The notes under the pieces were generated by a model. The model was given only the letters and a program-made list of their open reading frames with translations. It ran no database searches and was not told the origin of the DNA. A stretch of 53,716 bases of DNA from Pseudonocardia sp. CNS-139. Lineage in GTDB: Bacteria; Actinomycetota; Actinomycetes; Mycobacteriales; Pseudonocardiaceae. The stretch lies in contig MKJX01000187.1 of assembly GCA_001942415.1 (NCBI GenBank), positions 1 to 53,716 of the forward strand, in the 5' to 3' direction. This document shows positions 1-10,380 of this stretch, piece after piece. A program made the position numbers and the translations under genes. The number at the start of each line of letters is the position of its first letter. Within the stretch, counting starts at the first letter, position 1.

Positions 1-302
1 GCGGGCGGGGTGTTCGCCCTTGATCGAGGAGCCGGAGGTGCGGGTGACCGGGGCGCAGCGACAACGGCGGGTCCGGCGACGGCTGACCCCGCCCGGGACG
101 CTCCGGAACGGCCCATCACCCGCGGGTGGTGGGCCGTCCCCGTCGGATCGGGCGCAGGCGACGCCCCCGGGTGGCGGGCCCGACCCGGTGGGTTCGCAGG
201 CGACCGGGGCGCGGAGTCCGCGCCGAACCGACCAGGGCGCCGGCCCCAGCGGAGCGACCTGCCCCGGGAACCGCCCAGCACGCCCAGGTGGTGGCCCGCC
301 GG
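1..302. other. no confident gene; GC-rich, Gly/Pro-coding low-complexity DNA
   Basis: I see no gene I can defend here. The stretch has near-repeats of a GGGTGG(T/C)GGGCC word around 124, 169 and 286. The minus strand is open throughout and would encode a Gly/Pro-rich peptide with recurring GPPPG/GDGPPPAG words, but there is no ATG, GTG or TTG in that frame. Pro-rich N-termini are known in EspI-type proteins, and two EspI-like ATPase genes follow at once on the same strand. It could therefore be the start of a third such gene running off the left edge, broken by indels like its neighbours. That is speculation. Confidence 0.3.
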
Positions 303-1294
303 TCAGCCGACCGGCGCCGCCGGCCGCGCGCCGAACCCGTCGGCCAGCAGCGCCGCGAGTCCGAGGAACGCGTCCTGCGTGGCCGGCCGCAGCCGCGAGA
401 GCTCGATGCGCCCGCCCGTGGCGAGGTGCGGGTCGTGCGGGATCTCCACGACCGCGCGGCAGCGGGCCTCGAAGTGCCCGCGCACGCGCGGGACGTCGAT
501 CTCGGAGCTCGTCCGGTCGCAGCTCAGCACGACGACGCACCCGGCCGCCTGCGCCTCGTGGCCGTGCGCGATGAGCCAGTCGAGCGTCTTGCTGGCCCGG
601 CTGGCGCCGTCGACGGTCGGCGCGCCGACGATCACGAGGCTGTCGGCCAGCGCGAGCGTGCCCTCCATCGCGGAGTGCACGAGCCCGGTGCCGGAGTCGG
701 TGATGATGATGTTGTAGAAGCGGGCGAGCACCTTGCACACGCGCTCGTACTCGTCGCGGTTGAACGCCTCGCTCATCGCCGGGTCCTGCTCGGACGCGAG
801 CACCTGCAGCCGCCCGGCGAGGCTGGTGTAGCGGGCGACGTCGGTGAGCGCGTCGGCGGCGCCGAGGTTGTTGAGCAGGTCCCGCACGGTCACCGAGGTG
901 TCGCCGGAGAGCCGGTCGGCGAGCGTGCCGGCGTCCGGGTTGGCGTCGAGCACGATGGCCCGGTCGCCGCGGTGCTCGGCGAGCATCAGCCCGAGGCACG
1001 CCGACACCGTGGTCTTGCCGACCCCGCCCTTGATCGAGCTGACCGCGATCCGGTGCGCCCCCGGCAGCGCGCGGCGGACGCGGCGCTGCTGGTCCCGCCG
1101 GGCCCGTTCGGCCGCCCCGAGCCCCGGGTTGACCAGCCCGCCCGCGCCTTGTAGAGCGCCACGCGCCAGCCGTGCTCCGGGCGTTCGGCGCGGAACTTGA
1201 CGATCGCTTCCTCGCTCAGCTCGGACGCCCGGCCGGCGGTCTGCTCCGCCACGGCCATGAAGTCCTTGTCCGGGACGAGATCCGGCTCCGTCAT
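303..1294 (-). CDS. EspI/MinD-like P-loop ATPase, copy 1 (frame broken)
   Basis: ParA/MinD-superfamily ATPase. The deviant Walker A is SSIKGGVGKTT, followed by the LDANPDAGTLADR motif and a YTSLAGRLQVLASEQD segment. This set resembles the ATPase domain of mycobacterial EspI (Rv3876), a type VII secretion associated protein; MinD-like proteins in general bind ATP and dimerise at membranes. The first part (M at 1294, about 47 residues) and the ATPase part are in different frames. One extra base near 1150 rejoins them and gives the ALYK..GGLVNPG segment seen in copy 2. Total about 330 residues. No ESX core gene is visible, so a secretion role is inference from family resemblance only. Confidence 0.75.
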
Positions 1295-1358
1295 CGCGAC
1301 CCCCCTCTTGGTCCCCCGATGATCACCGCAGCGCAGAGGGTACCGCCCGCTCGCCCGT

Positions 1359-2410
1359 TCAGGTGACGAACCGCTCGGCCATCAGGGCGGAGAGCCGGTA
1401 GACCGCGTCGACCGTGGCGGGCCGCAACCGGCCCAGCTCGATGCGGCCGCCGGTGGCGAGGTGCGGGTCGTGCGGGATCTCGATGACGGCCCGGCTGCGG
1501 CCGGCGAAGTGGTCGCGGATGCGGCCGAGGTCGACGTCGGCGCTGGTCCGGTCGCACGACAGCACGACGACGGCGTCGGTGGCCAGCGTCGAGTGCCCGT
1601 GCGCGTGCAGCCAGTCGAGCGTCTTGCTCGCCCGCCCGGCACCGTCGACGGTGGGCGCGCCGACGACGATCAGGCTGTCGGCGAGCTTGAGCGTGCCCTC
1701 CATCGCGGAGTGCACGAGCCCGGTGCCCGAGTCGGTGACGATGATGTTGAAGAACCGGTCCAGCAGCGCGCAGATGTGCTGGTACTCCTCGCGGCTGAAC
1801 GCGTCGCTGGACGCCGGGTCCTGCTCGGACGCGAGCACCTGCAGCCGGCCGGCGAGGCTCGTGTAGCGCGAGACCTCGGTCCAGGAGTTGATCCGGTCGA
1901 GGTCGCGCAGTAGCTCCCGCACCGTCACCGACGACTCGCCGGTGAGCCGGTCGGCGAGCGTGCCGGCGTCCGGGTTCGCGTCGAGGACGATCACGCGGTC
2001 GCCCGGTTCTCCGCCATGACGAGCCCGAGCAGCGCGGTGACGGTGGTCTTGCCGACCCCGCCCTTGATCGAGCTGACGGCGATGCGGTGCGAGCGGATCA
2101 GCGGCGTGCGGATGCGGTGCAGCAGCTCGCGGCGCTGCACCTCGGCCTGGCTCGGCCCCGGGTTGACCAGCCCGCCGGTGGCCTTGAGCAACGCGCGGCG
2201 CCAGCCCGTGGCCGGCTCGGCGGCCCGCTCCCGCAGGATCGCCTCGGCACTGAGCTCCCCCGCCGACGGCCCGTCGTCCTCGCGATGAGGTCGGGACGGC
2301 GGCGCGGCACCCGTCGGACTCACTGCTCCCCCTGGCTGCTGCGGTTCCAGCCGATGACCGTAGCGCTCCCACCAGATCGCGGGATCTGGTTCGACCGGAC
2401 GGCTTCCCAC
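1359..2410 (-). CDS. EspI/MinD-like P-loop ATPase, copy 2 (frame broken)
   Basis: A close paralogue of the gene just downstream, with the same SSIKGGVGKTTVTALLGLV Walker A, LDANPDAGTLADRL, TDSGTGLVHSAMEGTLKLAD and VVLSCDRTSADVDL segments and the same C-terminal RIELGRLRPAT block. The N-terminal ~60 residues are a variable Pro/Glu-rich leader. The frame breaks at about 2003, where VMAENR would continue into GDRVIVLDANPD if a GGG run were GGGG. The two copies are tandem and co-directional, 64 bp apart, and read from the sepIVA side. I infer a recent duplication. They could act as a heterodimer or on different partners; nothing here decides that. Confidence 0.78.
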
Positions 2411-2458
2411 CGCCAGAGCGTAACGCGATCTCCGCCGTCACCGGCCCCGCGGTGATCG

Positions 2459-3207
2459 TCAGTCGACCAGGTCCATCCCGGTGCCGCTGCGCCCGCGCCG
2501 GGCCGCCGGGGTGCCGTTCGGCTGGCCGCGCCAGAGCTGGCTGCGTCCGCGCGTGACGGTGCGCAGCGCCTTGGTGAGGGTGTCCTCGAACTCGGCGAGC
2601 TTGGTGTCGACGTAGCTGTCGCACTCCCGGCGCAGCCGGTCGGCCTCGGTGTCGGCGGCGTCGACGATGCGCGCGCCCTCGGTGTGCGCGGCCCGCACCA
2701 CCTCGGTCTGCGAGACGAGCCGGGCCTGCTCGGCCTGCCCGTCGGCGACGTACCGGTCGTGCGCGGCGCGCCCGGCCTGCGCGAGCCGGTCGGCGTCGGC
2801 CTGGGCACGGTCGGTCAGCTCGGTGTACTGGCGGCGGCCCTCGGCGACCGCCCGCTCGGCCTCGTGCCGGGCCCGCGCGAGGGTCTGCTCGGCCTCGGCC
2901 CGCGCCTCGGCCACCATCCGGTCGGCCTCCGCGCGGGCGTCGGCGAGGAGCTGGTCGGCCTCCGACCGCGCCGAGGTGCGGGTCTGCTCGGCCTCCTGCG
3001 CCGCCTCGTCGAGGAGCTCGTCGCGCCGGTCGAGCACGTCCTGCGCGTCGTCCAGCTCGCCGGGCAGCGCCTCGCGCACGTCGTCGAGCAGTTCGAGCAC
3101 GTCACCGCGGGGAACGACGCAGTTCGAGGTCATCGGGACGCCGCGCGCCTCCTCGACGACCGTCACCAGCGCGTCGAGCGATTCGAGACCCGGTACACGG
3201 TGGGCAT
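2459..3207 (-). CDS. sepIVA: SepIVA-like DivIVA-domain septation protein
   Basis: Long coiled-coil protein of about 248 residues, rich in repeated (A/E)EA(E/D)R heptads. It matches mycobacterial SepIVA (Rv2927c) at the start (VYRV..., then VVEEARGVPM and CVVPRGDVLELLDDV), in the middle (ELDDAQDVLD) and near the end (RLVSQTEVV, ADRLRRECDSYVD.KLAEFE). SepIVA is a division and cell-envelope factor that acts at septum and poles in mycobacteria. The best start is ATG at 3207, preceded by GAGAGG, giving MPTVYRV. The frame then breaks at about 3190 and one extra base restores the N-terminus; otherwise translation would begin internally at 3166. Position next to coaD fits its usual neighbourhood. Confidence 0.85.
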
Positions 3208-3287
3208 CCTCTCACCGCCACCGGAACGCGCCGCGAATTGCGCGTCGCCCGCGCGTGTCAAGTTCCGAACGGGTGACGGCCCGCGGT

Positions 3288-3770
3288 TCAGGCGCGTTCG
3301 GCGATGCGTTCCAGGAGCCGCGCGTGGACGCTCGGCGGGAGCAGGTGCGCGACGTCCCCGCCGTACGTCGCGACCTCCTTGACCAGCGAGCTGGAGACGA
3401 ACGAGTACTCCGGGCTGGTCGGGATGAACAGCGTGTCGACGCCGGAGAGGCGCTGGTTCATCTGCGCCTGCTGCAGCTCGTAGTCGAAGTCCGTGACGGC
3501 GCGCAGGCCCTTGACGATCGCGCGGATGTCGTTGGCCCGGCAGTAGTCCACGAGCAGCCCGGCGAACGAGCCGACCCGGACGTTCGGGTACTCCCCGGTG
3601 ATCTCGCCGAGCATCGCCATCCGCTCGTCCACGGTGAACATGCTCTTCTTGCTCTTGTTGACGAGCACCGCCACGAGGACCTCGTCGAAGAGCCCCGCCG
3701 CCCGCGCCACCACGTCGAGGTGCCCGTTGGTCGGCGGGTCGAACGAGCCGGGACAGACCGCACGCCTCAC
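3288..3770 (-). CDS. coaD: phosphopantetheine adenylyltransferase
   Basis: Intact 160-residue protein, the normal family length. It makes dephospho-CoA from ATP and 4'-phosphopantetheine, the penultimate step of CoA synthesis, in the cytosol. It shows the nucleotidyltransferase signature [13 protein letters not shown] at residues 7-19 (the T/HxGH motif), [32 protein letters not shown] and a C-terminal LLPP segment. Its ATG overlaps the rsmD stop by 4 bp (ATGA), so the two are probably translationally coupled, as in many actinobacteria. Confidence 0.96.
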   Translation of the reverse strand: MRRAVCPGSFDPPTNGHLDVVARAAGLFDEVLVAVLVNKSKKSMFTVDERMAMLGEITGEYPNVRVGSFAGLLVDYCRANDIRAIVKGLRAVTDFDYELQQAQMNQRLSGVDTLFIPTSPEYSFVSSSLVKEVATYGGDVAHLLPPSVHARLLERIAERA

Positions 3771-4332
3771 GAGCCCGGACCGTACCGGAGCGCGATGTGC
3801 AGCACGGTGTCTCCGTAACGGCGCTCACGCACCCCTTTCAGGGGCGCCGGCCAGGGGAAGGCACCGCCGCGCCCGGCGCGCTCGACCACCACCGTGGCGT
3901 GCTCGGCGAGCCAGCCGTGCGCCGCGGCCGCGGCGAGCCACGCGGCCACCTCGCGTCCGGCACGTCGTAGGGCGGGTCGGCGAGCACGAGGTCGTAGGCG
4001 CGGTCGGCGGGGCCGGCGAGCACCGAGGACGCGGTGGCGGCGCGCACGGTGGCGCCGGGCAGCCCGACCTGCTCGACGTTGCGCCGCAGCACGCCGGCGG
4101 CCCGGCGGTCCGACTCGACGAACAGCGCGTGCGCCGCGCCCCGGGAGAGCGCCTCCAGCCCGAGCGCGCCCGAGCCGGCGCAGAGGTCCAGCACCGCGGC
4201 CCCGTCGAGGCCGGGGTCGTGCTCCAGCGCGGAGAAGAGCGCCTCGCGCACCCGGTCGGACGTCGGCCGGGTGCCGGCGGGCGGCACCGCGATCCGCCGC
4301 CCGCCGGCCGCCCCGGCGATGATCCGCGTCAC
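3767..4332 (-). CDS. rsmD: 16S rRNA (guanine966-N2)-methyltransferase
   Basis: RsmD-type SAM-dependent methyltransferase that modifies G966 of 16S rRNA. Visible features are the [18 protein letters not shown] start, [16 protein letters not shown], the SAM-binding [18 protein letters not shown] motif and the catalytic ADPPYDVP (a DPPY variant of NPPY). The reading frame is lost at about 3965, just after DPPYDVPDA. Reading one extra G there continues into [24 protein letters not shown] and ends at 3767. The total of about 188 residues is the family length. It is divergent from the kinase/LLM gene, with 38 bp between starts. Confidence 0.9.
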
Positions 4333-4370
4333 CGGGCGAGTCTGGCACGCGCGGCGAGCAGACTGGCGGC

Positions 4371-5829
4371 GTGCGGTTGCCCTCGCCCTGCCTCGTGGTG
4401 CTCGCCGGCCCGGCCGGGTCGGGCAAGAGCACGTGGGCGGCGGCCCACTTCCCGGCGGACGCGGTGGTCGCGAGCGACCGGCTGCGCGCCGTCGTCGGGG
4501 CCGGCGAGGACGACATCGCCGCGAGCACGGACGCGTTCGCGGTGCTCGACGAGATCGTCGCCCGCCGGGTGGCCCGCGGGCTGACCACGGTGGTCGACAC
4601 CACCGGGCTCGACGAGGGCCGCCGCGCCGGCTGGCTGCGGCTGGCCCGCGACCACGGCGTCGCGTGTGTGGCGGTCGCGTTCGACACCCCGGCCGCCGAG
4701 TGCCGCGCGCGCAACCGGACGCGCCGCCACCCGGTGCCCGCGGCCGCGCTGACCGCCCAGCTCAAGACCTGGCGCGAGGTGCGGGAGCGGCTGTCGCACG
4801 AGGCTTCGACGACGTGCTCGTCCCCGAGCCGGTGCGGGTCGTCCCGGCGGCGTTCGCGGCGGCCGACGCGCACGAGGCACGGCAGCGCGAACGCCCCGTC
4901 GGCCTGCGGTTCGCGCTGCACCTGGGCGAGTTCGGCGGCGGCGCCGCGACGCTGCGCACCCGGTTGCGCGACATCGCGGCGAGCGCCGAGGCGGCCGGCT
5001 TCGACGCGATCTACGTGATGGACCACTTCCGGCAGATCCCGCAGGTCGGCCGCGCGTGGGACGACTTCCTGGAGAGCTGGACGACGCTGGCGTGGCTGGC
5101 CGCCCACACCGGGCGCGTGCGGCTCGGCACGCTCGTCAGCGGCGTCACCTACCGCAACGTCGGGCACCTCGCGAAGATCGTCGCGACGCTGGACGTGCTG
5201 AGCGGCGGGCGCGCCGTGTGCGGGCTCGGGCTCGGTTGGTTCGCGGCCGAGCACAAGGCGTACGGCTGGGCGTTCCCGGGCGCGGCGAGCGCTACGCGCT
5301 GCTGGAGGACGCCCTCGCGGCGCTGCCCGTGCTGTGGGGGCCGGGCGGCAGGCCGTTCCGCGGCCGGGTGCTGGACCTGCCGGACACGTCCGGCTACCCG
5401 CGCCCGCTGCAGGAGCACGTGCCGGTCGTGCTGGGCGGCGGCGGGGAACGGCGCACGCTGCGCCTGGCCGCCCGCTACGCCGACGCCGCCAACGTGCTCG
5501 GCGACGCCGCGACGGTGGCCCGCAAGGCGGCCGTCCTGCGCGAGCACTGCGCGGAGACCGGCCGCGAGGTCGCGCTGTCGCACCTCACCACGGCGGTGGT
5601 CGGCACCGACGCGGCGGACGTGGCCGCCGCCGTCGACCGGCTCCGGCCGCGCGGCGCCGACCCCGCCCGCTACGCCGCGCAGGTGCACGCGGGCACGGTC
5701 GGCGACCACGTCGGCCGCTTCCGCGAGCTCGCGGACGCCGGGGTGAGCGAGGTGGCCGTCCGCCTCCCCGGCCTCACCGACCCCGGCCCGATCGAGCGCA
5801 TGGCCGCGGTGATCGCCGCCTTCCGCTGA
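4371..5829 (+). CDS. P-loop kinase domain fused to F420-type LLM oxidoreductase (two frame breaks)
   Basis: Starts at GTG 4371. Residues 1 to about 150 are a polynucleotide-kinase-like P-loop domain: Walker [17 protein letters not shown], an [14 protein letters not shown] segment, VVDTTGLDE and a C-terminal RLSHEGFDDV segment. The remaining ~330 residues are a luciferase-like (LLM class, F420-dependent) oxidoreductase with [44 protein letters not shown] and [18 protein letters not shown]. Breaks at about 4800 (GG needs GGG) and 5285 are each repaired by one base, giving one polypeptide of about 485 residues. LLM enzymes transfer hydride to or from F420; the substrate is unknown. I cannot say whether the kinase domain is active or what it acts on. 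Confidence 0.75.
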
Positions 5830-5876
5830 GCCCCGGCCCGGGCCAGGCCGCATGTGCCGCCCGCCCGGCCGGTCGA

Positions 5877-8800
5877 CTAGTCCAGCTCCAGGAGCAGGTC
5901 ACCGCCCTCGACCTGCTGGACCTTGCCGATCGCGAGCCGGGCGACCGTGCCGGCCTTGTGCGCGGTGATCGACGCCTCCATCTTCATGGCCTCGATCGTC
6001 GCGACGGTCTGGCCGGCGGCGACGCTGTCGCCCTCGCCGACCGACAGCGTGACGACCCCGGCGAAAGGGGCCGCGACGTGCCGGGTGTTGCCGCGGTCGG
6101 CCTTCTCGGCGGCCTTCACCTCGCTGGCGACGGAGTGGTCGCGTACCGCCACCGGCCGCAGCTGCCCGTTGAGCGTGGCCAGCACGTTGCGGTAGCCGCG
6201 CTCGTCCGGTTCGGAGATCGCCTCCAGCTCGATCAGCAGCGTGACGCCCGGTTCCAGCTCGGCCGTGTGCTCGAGGTCGGGCTCCAGGCCGTAGAGGAAG
6301 TCCTTCGTCGAGAGCACCGACGTGTCGCCGTAGGCGGAGCGGTGGTTCTCGAACTCCTTCGTCGGGGCCGGGAACAGCAGCCGGTTGAGCGTGGCGCGGC
6401 GCTCGTCGCGCAGCCCGCGGCGGTCGTCGATGGTCAGCTCGGCCGTGGCGCGCTGCGCGGGCCGCCCCTCCAGCGCCCGGGTGCGGAACGGCTCGGGCCA
6501 GCCGCCGGGCGGGTCGCCCAGCTCGCCGCGCAGGAACCCGATCACCGAGTCCGGCACGTCGAACCGGCCCGGGTCGGCCTCGAAGTCCTTCGCCTCCACG
6601 CCGGACCCGACGAGGTGCAGCGCGAGGTCGCCCACCACCTTCGACGACGGGGTGACCTTGACCAGCCGCCCGAGCATCCGGTCGGCCGCCGCGTAGCAGT
6701 CCTCGATCAGCTCGAACCGGTCGCCCAGGCCCAGCGCGATGGCCTGCTGGCGCAGGTTCGACAGCTGCCCGCCGGGGATCTCGTGGTGGTAGACGCGCCC
6801 GGTCGGCGAGGGCAGCGCGGCCTCGAACGGCGCGTAGACCCGCCGCACCGCCTCCCAGTACGGCTCCAGGTCGCCCACCGCGTCCAGCGACAGCCCGGTG
6901 GCGCGCTCGGTGTGGTCGGTCGCCGCGACCAGCGCGGACAGCGACGGCTGCGACGTCGTGCCGGCCATCGACGCGACCGCGGCGTCCACCGCGTCCACGC
7001 CCGCGTCGATCGCCGCGACGAGCGTGGCGAGCTGGCCGCCCGCGGTGTCGTGGGTGTGCAGGTGCACCGGCAGGTCGAACCGCTCGCGCAGCGCCGTGAC
7101 CAGCCGCCGTGCGGCCGGCGGGCGCAGCAGCCCGGCCATGTCCTTGATCGCCAGCACGTGCGCCCCGGCGTCCACGATCTGCTCGGCCAGGCGCAGGTAG
7201 TAGTCCAGCGTGTAGAGCGTCTCGGCCGGGTCGGACAGGTCGGCGGTGTAGCAGAGGCAGACCTCCGCGACCGCCGTCTCCGTGGCCCGCACCGCCTCGA
7301 TGGCCGGGCGCATCTGCTCCACGTCGTTGAGCGCGTCGAAGATCCGGAAGATGTCCATCCCGGACCGCGCCGCCTCCTGCACGAACGCGTCGGTCACCTC
7401 CGTCGGGTACGGCGTGTAGCCGACGGTGTTGCGGCCGCGCAGCAGCATCTGCGTGCACACGTTCGGCACGGCGTCGCTGATCGCGGCCAGCCGCTCCCAC
7501 GGGTCCTCGGCCAGGAACCGCAGCGCCACGTCGTACGTCGCGCCGCCCCAGCACTCCAGGCTCAGCAGCTGCGGCGCCATCCGCGCCACGTACGGGGCGA
7601 CGGCCAGCAGGTCCCGCGTGCGTACCCGGGTGGCCAGCAGCGACTGGTGCGCGTCGCGGAACGTCGTGTCCGTCACCGCGACGGCCGTCTGCTCCCGCAG
7701 CCGCGCCGCGAACCCGGCCGGCCCCAGCTCCCGCAGCAGCTCCCGCGACCCGGCCGGCGGCCGCGAGCCCATATCGCAGGCCGGCAGCTTGTCCACCGGC
7801 TCCACCACCCGGGGCCGCGCGCCATTGGGCCGGTTCACCGTGGTCTCGGCCAGGTAGGTGAGCAGCCGCGTGCCGCGGTCCGCGGGCTGGCGCGCGGTCA
7901 GCAGGTAGGGGCGCTGCTCGATGAAGCTCGTGGTGACGCGCCCGGCCTGGAAGTCGGGGTCGTCCACCACGGCGGCCAGGAACGGGATGTTGGTGGAGAC
8001 GCCGCGGATCCGGAACTCCGCGATCGCGCGCCGCGCCGCCGCACGGCCGTGCGGAAGGTGCGCCCGCGGCAGGTGAGCTTCACCAGCATCGAGTCGAAGT
8101 GGGCGCTGACCTCGGCGCCGGTGTGCGTGGTGCCGCCGTCCAGCCGCACCCCCGCCCCACCCGGCGACCGGTAGGTGCTGATCAGACCGGTGTCCGGGCG
8201 GAACCCGTTGGCCGGGTCCTCCGTGGTGATCCGGCACTGCAGCGCCGCCCCGCGCAGCACGATGTCCTCCTGCCGCAGCTGCAGCTCCTCCAGCGTCTCG
8301 CCGGACGCGATGCGCAGCTGCGCGATCACCAGGTCCCGGTCGGTCACCTCCTCGGTGACCGTGTGCTCCACCTGGATGCGCGGGTTCATCTCGATGAAGA
8401 CGTGCTTGCCGCGCTCGTCCAGCAGGAACTCCACCGTGCCCGCGTTGACGTAGCCGATGTGCCGGGCGAAGGCCACCGCGTCCGCGCAGATCCGGTCCCG
8501 CAGCTCCGGGTCCAGGTTCGGGGCCGGCGCGATCTCGATGACCTTCTGGTGCCGCCGCTGCACCGAGCAGTCCCGCTCGTACAGGTGCACCACGTGGCCG
8601 GTGGCGTCGGCGAGGATCTGCACCTCGATGTGCCGCGGGTTCACCACCGCCTGCTCCAGGAACACCGTCGCGTCCCCGAACGCCGACTCGGCCTCGCGCA
8701 TCGCCGCCTCGACCGACTCGCGCAGCTCGCGCGGCCCCTGCACCCGGCGCATCCCGCGCCCGCCACCGCCCGCCACGGCCTTCACGAACAGCGGGAACCC

Positions 8801-9252
8801 GACCTCCAGCGCCGCCGCCAGCAGCGTGTCGACGTCCGACGAGGGCTGCGACGAGCTCAGCACCGCCACCCCGGCCTCCCGGGCCGCGGCCACCGCACGC
8901 GCCTTGTTGCCCGTCAGGTGCAGCACCGACGGCGGCGGCCCGACGAACCTGATGCCGGCCCGCTCGCACGCCTCCGCCAGGTCCGGGTTCTCCGACAGGA
9001 ACCCGTAGCCCGGGTACACGCGTCCGCGCCGGCCCGCTGCGCCGCCTTGATGATCTCGTCCACCGAGAGGTACGCGCGCACCGGATGTCCGGGCTCACCG
9101 ATCTGGTAGGACTCGTCGGCCTTCGCCCGGTGCAAGGAGTTGCGGTCCTCGTACGGGAAGACGGCGACGGTCGAGACGCCCAACTCGTACGCCGCGCGGA
9201 ACGCCCTGATGGCGATCTCCCCACGGTTCGCGACCAGCACCTTACGGAACAC
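5877..9252 (-). CDS. pyc: pyruvate carboxylase
   Basis: Full multidomain pyruvate carboxylase of about 1125 residues. It carboxylates pyruvate to oxaloacetate (anaplerosis) using biotin and ATP. In order: biotin carboxylase ([70 protein letters not shown]); carboxyltransferase (TDTTFRDAHQSLLATRVRT, LECWGGATYDVALRFL, LAIKDMAGLL, HTHDTAGGQLAT); and a biotinyl domain whose EAMKMEA lysine lies at about 5985. The start is GTG at 9252, with a GGAGGGAG ribosome site 5 nt upstream. Breaks at about 9025 (GADA/VYPGYGFLSE; GCG needs GCGG) and 8040 are one-base changes. Convergent with the upstream LLM gene. Confidence 0.95.
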
Positions 9253-9461
9253 GACGACTCCCTCCGATGCACCCGGGACGACCCCCGGCGGGGAACGTTA
9301 CCTGCAGGGAAACTCGTTCGGACCCGTGCGAAGACGCTCTCGCTTCGGTAACAAGGAGGGGTGCCACACGATCCGGCAGCCGCTGCGGAGGCGAGGCGCA
9401 CCGACGCGCCGCTCCTCACCCCGCGCCGCCGGCCAGCGTCCTGAGAAGGGGTGGTCCTGCG

Positions 9462-10289
9462 ATGCCACCAGTCCGGCCGGCGCACTCCGCCGCGTTCGCC
9501 GAGGGACGTCGCCTGCGCGAGGCGGCGACGCGCCGGTCCGCCCGGCGCCGCCGGGACCGCCGCGGGCTGCCGCCGCCCGTGGGGTTCGCCCTCTTCCTCG
9601 TGTTCCTGATCTGGATCGGCGGGCTCGTCACCGCCGTCACCGCCGCGCACATCGTGCTGTTCCCGGCGCCGCTGTTCTTCATGGCGTTCGTGACGTTCGC
9701 CATCCTGCACAAGGCGGCCCGGCGGAACGCGCTGCGCCGCGGCGGCGCCGCCGGCACCGCCCCGATCCCGGCGCGGCCCGCCGCGCGTCCCGACCCGAAG
9801 GCCGTGTGGCGCCGCGCCCGCGAGCGGTTCCACGCCCTGCGCTCCGACTACGCCGCGTTCGAATGCGACCCGATGCAGGTGCTGCGGCTGCCCGCGCTCG
9901 CCGACGTCAAGGTGCCCAGCACCGCCCGGTTCGTCGACGCGTTCGCCGAGGCCCAGGCCCTGGAGACCGACGAGCACCCGCCCGGTGAGCACGGCGCGTC
10001 GTTCGTCGGGGCGGTCGACCGGGCCGAGCGCGCCTGGAAGGCGGCCCGCGAGGCGGCCGAGCGCATCCGGCTCTCCGGCCTCACGCCGGAGGAGCGGGGC
10101 ACGGTGGAGCGGGTGATCAAGCTGCTCACCACGGCCCGCGACTCCGACAGCGACGCCGAGCGGCTCGCCGCCTACTCCCGGGCCCGCTCCGAGCTGGCCA
10201 AGCTGGACCGGGCCGGCGTGATCCACCTGCCGCGCCCGGCCGACGCGATGCTGGAGGCGCGCGCCCGCGGGGCCCTGCCGGCCGCCTGA
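9462..10289 (+). CDS. two-TM membrane protein with charged C-terminal domain, unknown function
   Basis: 275 residues from ATG 9462, preceded by AGAAGGGG; the frame is also open upstream to 9267, but without coding character or a ribosome site. A basic N-terminus (EGRRLREAATRRSARRRRD) precedes two adjacent hydrophobic helices at roughly residues 43-64 and 66-84. A cytosolic charged domain of ~190 residues follows, rich in Ala/Arg/Glu with helical propensity. I do not recognise the family. It lies between divergent pyc and convergent recG and appears to be monocistronic. Confidence 0.7.
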   Translation: MPPVRPAHSAAFAEGRRLREAATRRSARRRRDRRGLPPPVGFALFLVFLIWIGGLVTAVTAAHIVLFPAPLFFMAFVTFAILHKAARRNALRRGGAAGTAPIPARPAARPDPKAVWRRARERFHALRSDYAAFECDPMQVLRLPALADVKVPSTARFVDAFAEAQALETDEHPPGEHGASFVGAVDRAERAWKAAREAAERIRLSGLTPEERGTVERVIKLLTTARDSDSDAERLAAYSRARSELAKLDRAGVIHLPRPADAMLEARARGALPAA

Positions 10290-10332
10290 CCGGCGCTCCC
10301 GCTTCTGACCGACCTCGCAGCCCCCGGCGCCT

Positions 10333-10380
10333 CGTCGCAGCACGTCGACACGCTGCGCGGACGCGCCACGGGCTGCGACG
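10333..10380. terminator. inverted repeat between convergent genes
   Basis: CGTCGCAGC (10333-10341) is perfectly repeated inverted as GCTGCGACG (10372-10380), exactly filling the junction up to the recG stop. The loop is 30 nt and contains further GC-rich pairing. There is no U-tract. A partial extra copy (CTCGCAGC) lies just upstream. This is plausibly a bidirectional transcription stop; it could equally be a dispersed GC-rich repeat. Confidence 0.4.

Noticed and set aside
126..1154. Long plus-strand frame of about 340 residues at the left edge
   Set aside because: Composition is Arg/Pro/Gly-rich shadow coding. The opposite strand carries clear EspI-like ATPase motifs over most of it.
303..2410. 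ParA/ParB chromosome-partition locus
   Set aside because: No parB, parS-like sites, gidB or oriC genes are nearby, and the motifs fit EspI/MinD-like proteins better than Soj/ParA.
5334..8174. A plus-strand open frame of about 946 codons
   Set aside because: It is antisense to pyruvate carboxylase and has no recognisable domain. High GC gives long spurious frames.
9253..9461. Extra coding in the pyc / 9462 gap (frame open from 9267)
   Set aside because: The peptide is Arg/Cys-rich with no ribosome site; the good AGAAGGGG plus ATG 9462 start is better.
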